Origin: Botryosphaeria dothidea
Lineage: Eukaryota; Ascomycota; Dothideomycetes; Botryosphaeriales; Botryosphaeriaceae
Assembly (NCBI GenBank): GCA_011503125.2
Contig: WWBZ02000082.1
Coordinates: forward strand, 2,356,001 to 2,420,000
Direction of reading: 5' to 3'
DNA: 64,000 nt
The notes below the pieces were generated by a model. It had not been told where the DNA came from. It did no database searches and saw only the letters and a list, made by a program, of their open reading frames with translations. Below are positions 60,669-64,000 of this stretch, one piece after another; the stretch's first letter is position 1, and every line of letters starts with the position of its first letter. The translations under genes were made by a program, and so were the position numbers.

Positions 60669-62438
60669 ATGTCTCAGTGGAAGACTCGTCAAGAGCAGCT
60701 ATACCAAGAGAGCACACCCGTCGACAGAGCCATACAGAGGCTACTCGCAGAGCGTCGACGCAACATCCTCAAACTAAACACCCATGCAGCGCGTTCACAA
60801 GAGCAGCCGGCAACACCGGGCCCAGCGACCGGGCCATCCGAGGGCACAGAGGCGCCGAACAGCCTGGAGGGGTCCTTTGCCTGGCGGCGCGGCTCAGGCG
60901 ACTCGGTCCTGGACTACGATGACCGCTTCCTGGTGCGGTACGCGACCTTCGTCTGGAGCGTCATCCGCGCCGCGTCCGACAAGCTCGACGGGCTGGGCGC
61001 CCCGGCCAAAGGCGCGCTCCTCGCCGTCGGCGCGCTGTTCTTGATCCTGAGCGTCCTCTCTCCGCCCAGACACGACGCGACCCCGGCGGCCCGCCCCGAT
61101 GCGGCCATCGCCTGGGAAGTCCCGAAGCCGGGGTCGGTGGCCGAGGCGCTGCTGGACTCGTTCGCGCAGGGCGTGTCGGACGCCTTCGCCAGCACGTGCG
61201 ACGGCGTGGTGGCTCCCGGTCAGACGCGCCTGCAATGCCTCGCCGCGGCGCTGCGCGACCATGGCTCCGCAAAGAACCATCCCGGGTTCGCTGCTTACCT
61301 CGACTCGGCCTCTGAGAACGACGTCCAGCCGGGCGGCTTGTTCGAGGCGGGCGCGGCGGCGGTGCGGGGCCTGGGCGTCCGGCATGCCGGCGTGCACGCC
61401 ACGGCGGAGCTCGCGGCGGCCACGCACTCGCGACTGGTGCGCCTGCAGGGCTCTTCGCACAACCGCAGCGCCGCCTCGGCAGCCCGCGAGAAGGACGCGC
61501 TGTCTCGCCTCGAAGCGGCGAACCGGCTCGCGGCGTGGAGCATCGGGAAGCACGCGCGCCAGCCCGCGCCCGACCTGCCCACGCTGAGGCGGTGGGCGGC
61601 GTGGAAGGACGCCTGCCGGCTGCTGCACGGCTGGGCGCAGGCCGCCCGCCCGGCCAGGGACGCGGTCGAGCGCGAGCGATACCACGTCGCCGCGCATCGG
61701 GCCCGGTGGCGGCGGGACGCGGAGCCCCTCGCCCGGCGCCGCGAAGCGGCTTTCTACGCGGCGGAGAGGGCGGTGCGGGACCACTGGGACGGCTGCTGCG
61801 TCGACGTCGGCCGGGTGCCGGGCTCGCTGCTCCGCCGCTTCTTCCTCCCTCCCGCCCCGGCGCCGGGTGTCCTTACGGATCGCGGCCGGGCTGCGGAGAG
61901 GCACGAGGAGCTGCTCAGAGAGCTGGCGGCGGCGTTCAGGGCCACGGAGACGGCGTGGGCGTTCGTCAACGGGACCACCGCGCTCCTGGCGGCCGGGCTG
62001 GAGACGCTCGACGTCTTGGACGCCGGCCTCGACGCCATCGTATCCAGCGACGACGCGTACTGCCCGGCGGGCGGCGTGCCCGGCGACGAGCTCGAGTGGT
62101 GGGCGTGGATAAGGCCGCTGGACGGGGCGGGCAGGCTCCCGGCCACGGCGGCGGGAACGGTGCACGATCTGCTGGCGGGCTGGGCGGAGACGTCGTTGAG
62201 CGTTCATCTGTGGACGCGGACGCACTCGCGCTGGTTCAGGGATGTGGCCGCCGGCAAGCAGGTGCCGGGTTGGCGGGAGTTTTGTTCGTCAAACCCGGTG
62301 GAGGCTTGCTCGGGGCGTAACAAGACAGTGTCGTGGCGTACATGCGAATGGCGGGGGCTTTGGCCGGTTGAAGACCATTTGGGTGTTCCTGCCGCGACGC
62401 GCAAGGAATGGATCGAGAAGCTGGCGAGGGGGGTTTAG
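60669..62438 (+). CDS. GC-rich single-exon hypothetical membrane protein
   Basis: Function unknown and no family recognised. One exon, 589 aa. The N-terminal roughly 110 residues are hydrophilic and probably cytosolic (WKTRQEQLYQESTPVDRAI, then RRRNILKLN). A single transmembrane segment lies at about 115-131 (GALLAVGALFLILSVLS), followed by a roughly 455-residue Ala/Arg-rich helical part. That part holds about nine Cys and three N-x-S/T sites near its start and end, which suits a type II topology with an outside or luminal C-terminus (inference). The base composition is strikingly G/C-rich compared with its neighbours, so long frames also exist on the other strand (60894-62225) and in another plus frame. 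The plus model is preferred because it has an ATG in good context, a coherent membrane topology and conserved-looking aromatic/Cys segments near the end (WTRTHSRWF, SWRTCEWRGLWPVEDHLGVP). Confidence 0.6.
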   Translation: MSQWKTRQEQLYQESTPVDRAIQRLLAERRRNILKLNTHAARSQEQPATPGPATGPSEGTEAPNSLEGSFAWRRGSGDSVLDYDDRFLVRYATFVWSVIRAASDKLDGLGAPAKGALLAVGALFLILSVLSPPRHDATPAARPDAAIAWEVPKPGSVAEALLDSFAQGVSDAFASTCDGVVAPGQTRLQCLAAALRDHGSAKNHPGFAAYLDSASENDVQPGGLFEAGAAAVRGLGVRHAGVHATAELAAATHSRLVRLQGSSHNRSAASAAREKDALSRLEAANRLAAWSIGKHARQPAPDLPTLRRWAAWKDACRLLHGWAQAARPARDAVERERYHVAAHRARWRRDAEPLARRREAAFYAAERAVRDHWDGCCVDVGRVPGSLLRRFFLPPAPAPGVLTDRGRAAERHEELLRELAAAFRATETAWAFVNGTTALLAAGLETLDVLDAGLDAIVSSDDAYCPAGGVPGDELEWWAWIRPLDGAGRLPATAAGTVHDLLAGWAETSLSVHLWTRTHSRWFRDVAAGKQVPGWREFCSSNPVEACSGRNKTVSWRTCEWRGLWPVEDHLGVPAATRKEWIEKLARGV

Positions 62439-64000
62439 TATGAGCGACTGTTGCCAAGGTATTGACATGCGGTTGTCGCCATGCTGAGGTTGAGAATGAT
62501 ATTGGATGATTTGAAAGACGCCAGTGCCATATGCGGGGTTGCTTTTGGTTCCAGAATGCGAGCGTTGGCAATGTTTGTTGCCGTCAGAACGCGCAGCGGA
62601 AAGGCCCTGGACTGTGGGCGTGTACGTAGTTTTCACGAAATCACATCGACCAATTAAGACTACAGAGAAGCTATCCTGCCGAGATAACAAAGATGGTTCT
62701 GAAAGTCTGCATGCCCGATATCGTTCCTGGCTTTTCTCGTACTACGTCGGGCTGGAATCACGCGGCACAGGAGAGCCCAACGCGTCCGAGGACATAGTGG
62801 AAAGCGGCCTGACGCTCCGGGCTTGCATGCATGCGGCTTAACATGGGAATGCAAGGTCCCTGCATGCCCTTGGGCATGGAGTGTCTGCAGGAGCCAGCAT
62901 TGTCAATCCACAAGACAGCGGGCTTGTAAGAGCAATTCAGATAGAGCACTCGTGTTCAGCCGAAAGCACTCCCACGGCCCGAGCCGCTGTGGCCCGATTC
63001 GGAGCACGGAGGGCTAGCACAGGCTGCATATCTGCGACAACTGTGCGGCGGGATGTGGAATTTGGTGGGAGTGGATGTGGGAGCTTCCAAATTCCTCACG
63101 GCGACGGCGATCCTCGTTCCCCTGAGGCGACGATTCGTGAGGCGAAGCGGGAAGGAACGGACCGGAGATGGTGTTCGCCTCACTCGCTGCTCGGCGGTTT
63201 TCCTTGATGCGGTTGCCTTCTCCAGTGCCCGCTGAACATCATGTTGTCAGTTCCTTAGACCGGGCCTGCATGCGTATCCCGGCAGCTGCGCTATTCGACG
63301 GCCTCTACTGCATACAACCGCAACAGTGACCGTACCTAGAATAATGCGCTGTATAGAGCAAGCTTCCACACACTTACGCTTTGGACAGCCCTACCTTCAC
63401 TCTGGACGAACTCTTGATTAGTGACAAGGTGCGCCATTTCCAGAAATTCTTTTTTTTCTAATTCTCTGTTCTTGATATTCAGAAGCGACACTCGCCTCCC
63501 TTGCTTTCTCTGGGGAAAGCTTGACGTCATCTACTCTTAGCCTTGAATCTCACCTTCGAACACCCTCGAAAATGCAAGCAGGAGCTCTTTTTATGCTGCC
63601 ACTCAGCTATAGTTCGCACCCACCAGATTGGTTCGAAATGATCGGCGACCAAGCCACTATATCAAGCCGTCATACTTCCGGACATAATCGTCTTGTTCCA
63701 CTTTACGCCAACTTGTGAGCCGCTTTATGCTTCGCACGCTCCGAGTGACATGCTTATCGACGTCACAGCCTAATACGCCACCGTGTTGAAGGGAAATTTG
63801 TGTGGGTGAGTACGAGGGTGCAGCGGAAAATTCAAAGCAGCAGCCAACTGACACTTGTCAGTGATAAGTCTCCGCAGAGAAATTCAATTGATCCAAGAGC
63901 ATCCCTGGGTCTGAATGAGAACATGATGACCACGTGTATCTGTTAGAACTTCCTCAACGGGCACCGAGCCCGTTATCGATGGTGGATGTACGGTTTCTCT
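62439..64000. other. Intergenic, right edge of window
   Basis: About 1.56 kb with only short frames lacking any signature. It may contain the promoter or 3' end of a gene beyond the window. Confidence 0.5.

Noticed and set aside
60894..62225. 443-aa minus-strand frame in the GC-rich orphan
   Set aside because: Arg/Pro-rich translation without hydrophobic or domain structure. The plus frame is longer, has a membrane span and a better start. Not fully excluded, see the finding on this gene.

Overview
This window looks like nuclear chromosomal DNA of a filamentous ascomycete (Pezizomycotina). A dothideomycete is my best guess, but this is not proven. The evidence is intron-rich genes with short GT..AG introns (about 43-130 nt, CTRAC-type branch points), single-gene transcription units on both strands, and family-typical fungal genes: SNF1, GCP3, GH72 glucanosyltransferase, GH3 beta-glucosidase, a CnjB-type zinc-knuckle protein, YAT-type amino-acid permease and several ACS-family MFS permeases. 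I saw no rRNA, tRNA, CRISPR array or bacterial operon structure.

Layout. 0.75-13.5 kb: ACS-family MFS permease (+), SNF1/AMPK kinase (+), small mitochondrial-type conserved protein (-), second ACS-family MFS (+), sugar-porter MFS (-). 13.5-16.9 kb: gene-poor, with a CT microsatellite. 16.9-22.5 kb: 11-knuckle CCHC protein (-), a weak hypothetical (+), and a cytochrome P450 (-) carrying a frameshift. 24.2-30.8 kb: trifunctional C1-tetrahydrofolate synthase with a mitochondrial leader (+) and an amino-acid permease (+). 31.6-36.3 kb: WKF-domain nucleolar-type protein (-) whose C-terminal tail is broken by several frame changes, proteasome subunit alpha-1 (+) with a one-base frameshift, and a small hypothetical (+). 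36.3-40.1 kb: gene-poor, with a G20 tract and an ATC microsatellite. 40.1-43.1 kb: gamma-tubulin complex protein GCP3 (-), with an apparent GC-AG intron. 43.5-46.6 kb: decayed short-chain dehydrogenase (+) and GH72 glucanosyltransferase (+). 46.9-54.8 kb: ACS-family MFS (-), a previously hidden small secreted cysteine-rich protein gene (-), a conserved hypothetical (-), a DDE transposase with a single in-frame stop (+), and a GPI-type cysteine-rich wall protein (-). 57.9-62.4 kb: secreted GH3 beta-glucosidase (+) and a very GC-rich single-exon orphan membrane protein (+).

The genes do not form one pathway or an evident biosynthetic cluster. There is a loose nutrient-acquisition and cell-surface theme: five transporters, SNF1 (the kinase that relieves carbon repression), secreted GH3 and GH72 enzymes, and two cysteine-rich secreted or wall proteins. 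SNF1 control of the others is inference only.

The most useful observations are (a) single-base frame breaks in four or more otherwise well-conserved genes, including an essential proteasome subunit, which points to homopolymer errors in the assembly or to real decay; (b) the hidden cysteine-rich secreted protein at 49874-50250; (c) the near-intact transposase with one TAG directly after its first catalytic Asp; and (d) the GC-rich orphan at 60.7-62.4 kb. I did not find a convincing new multi-gene system.
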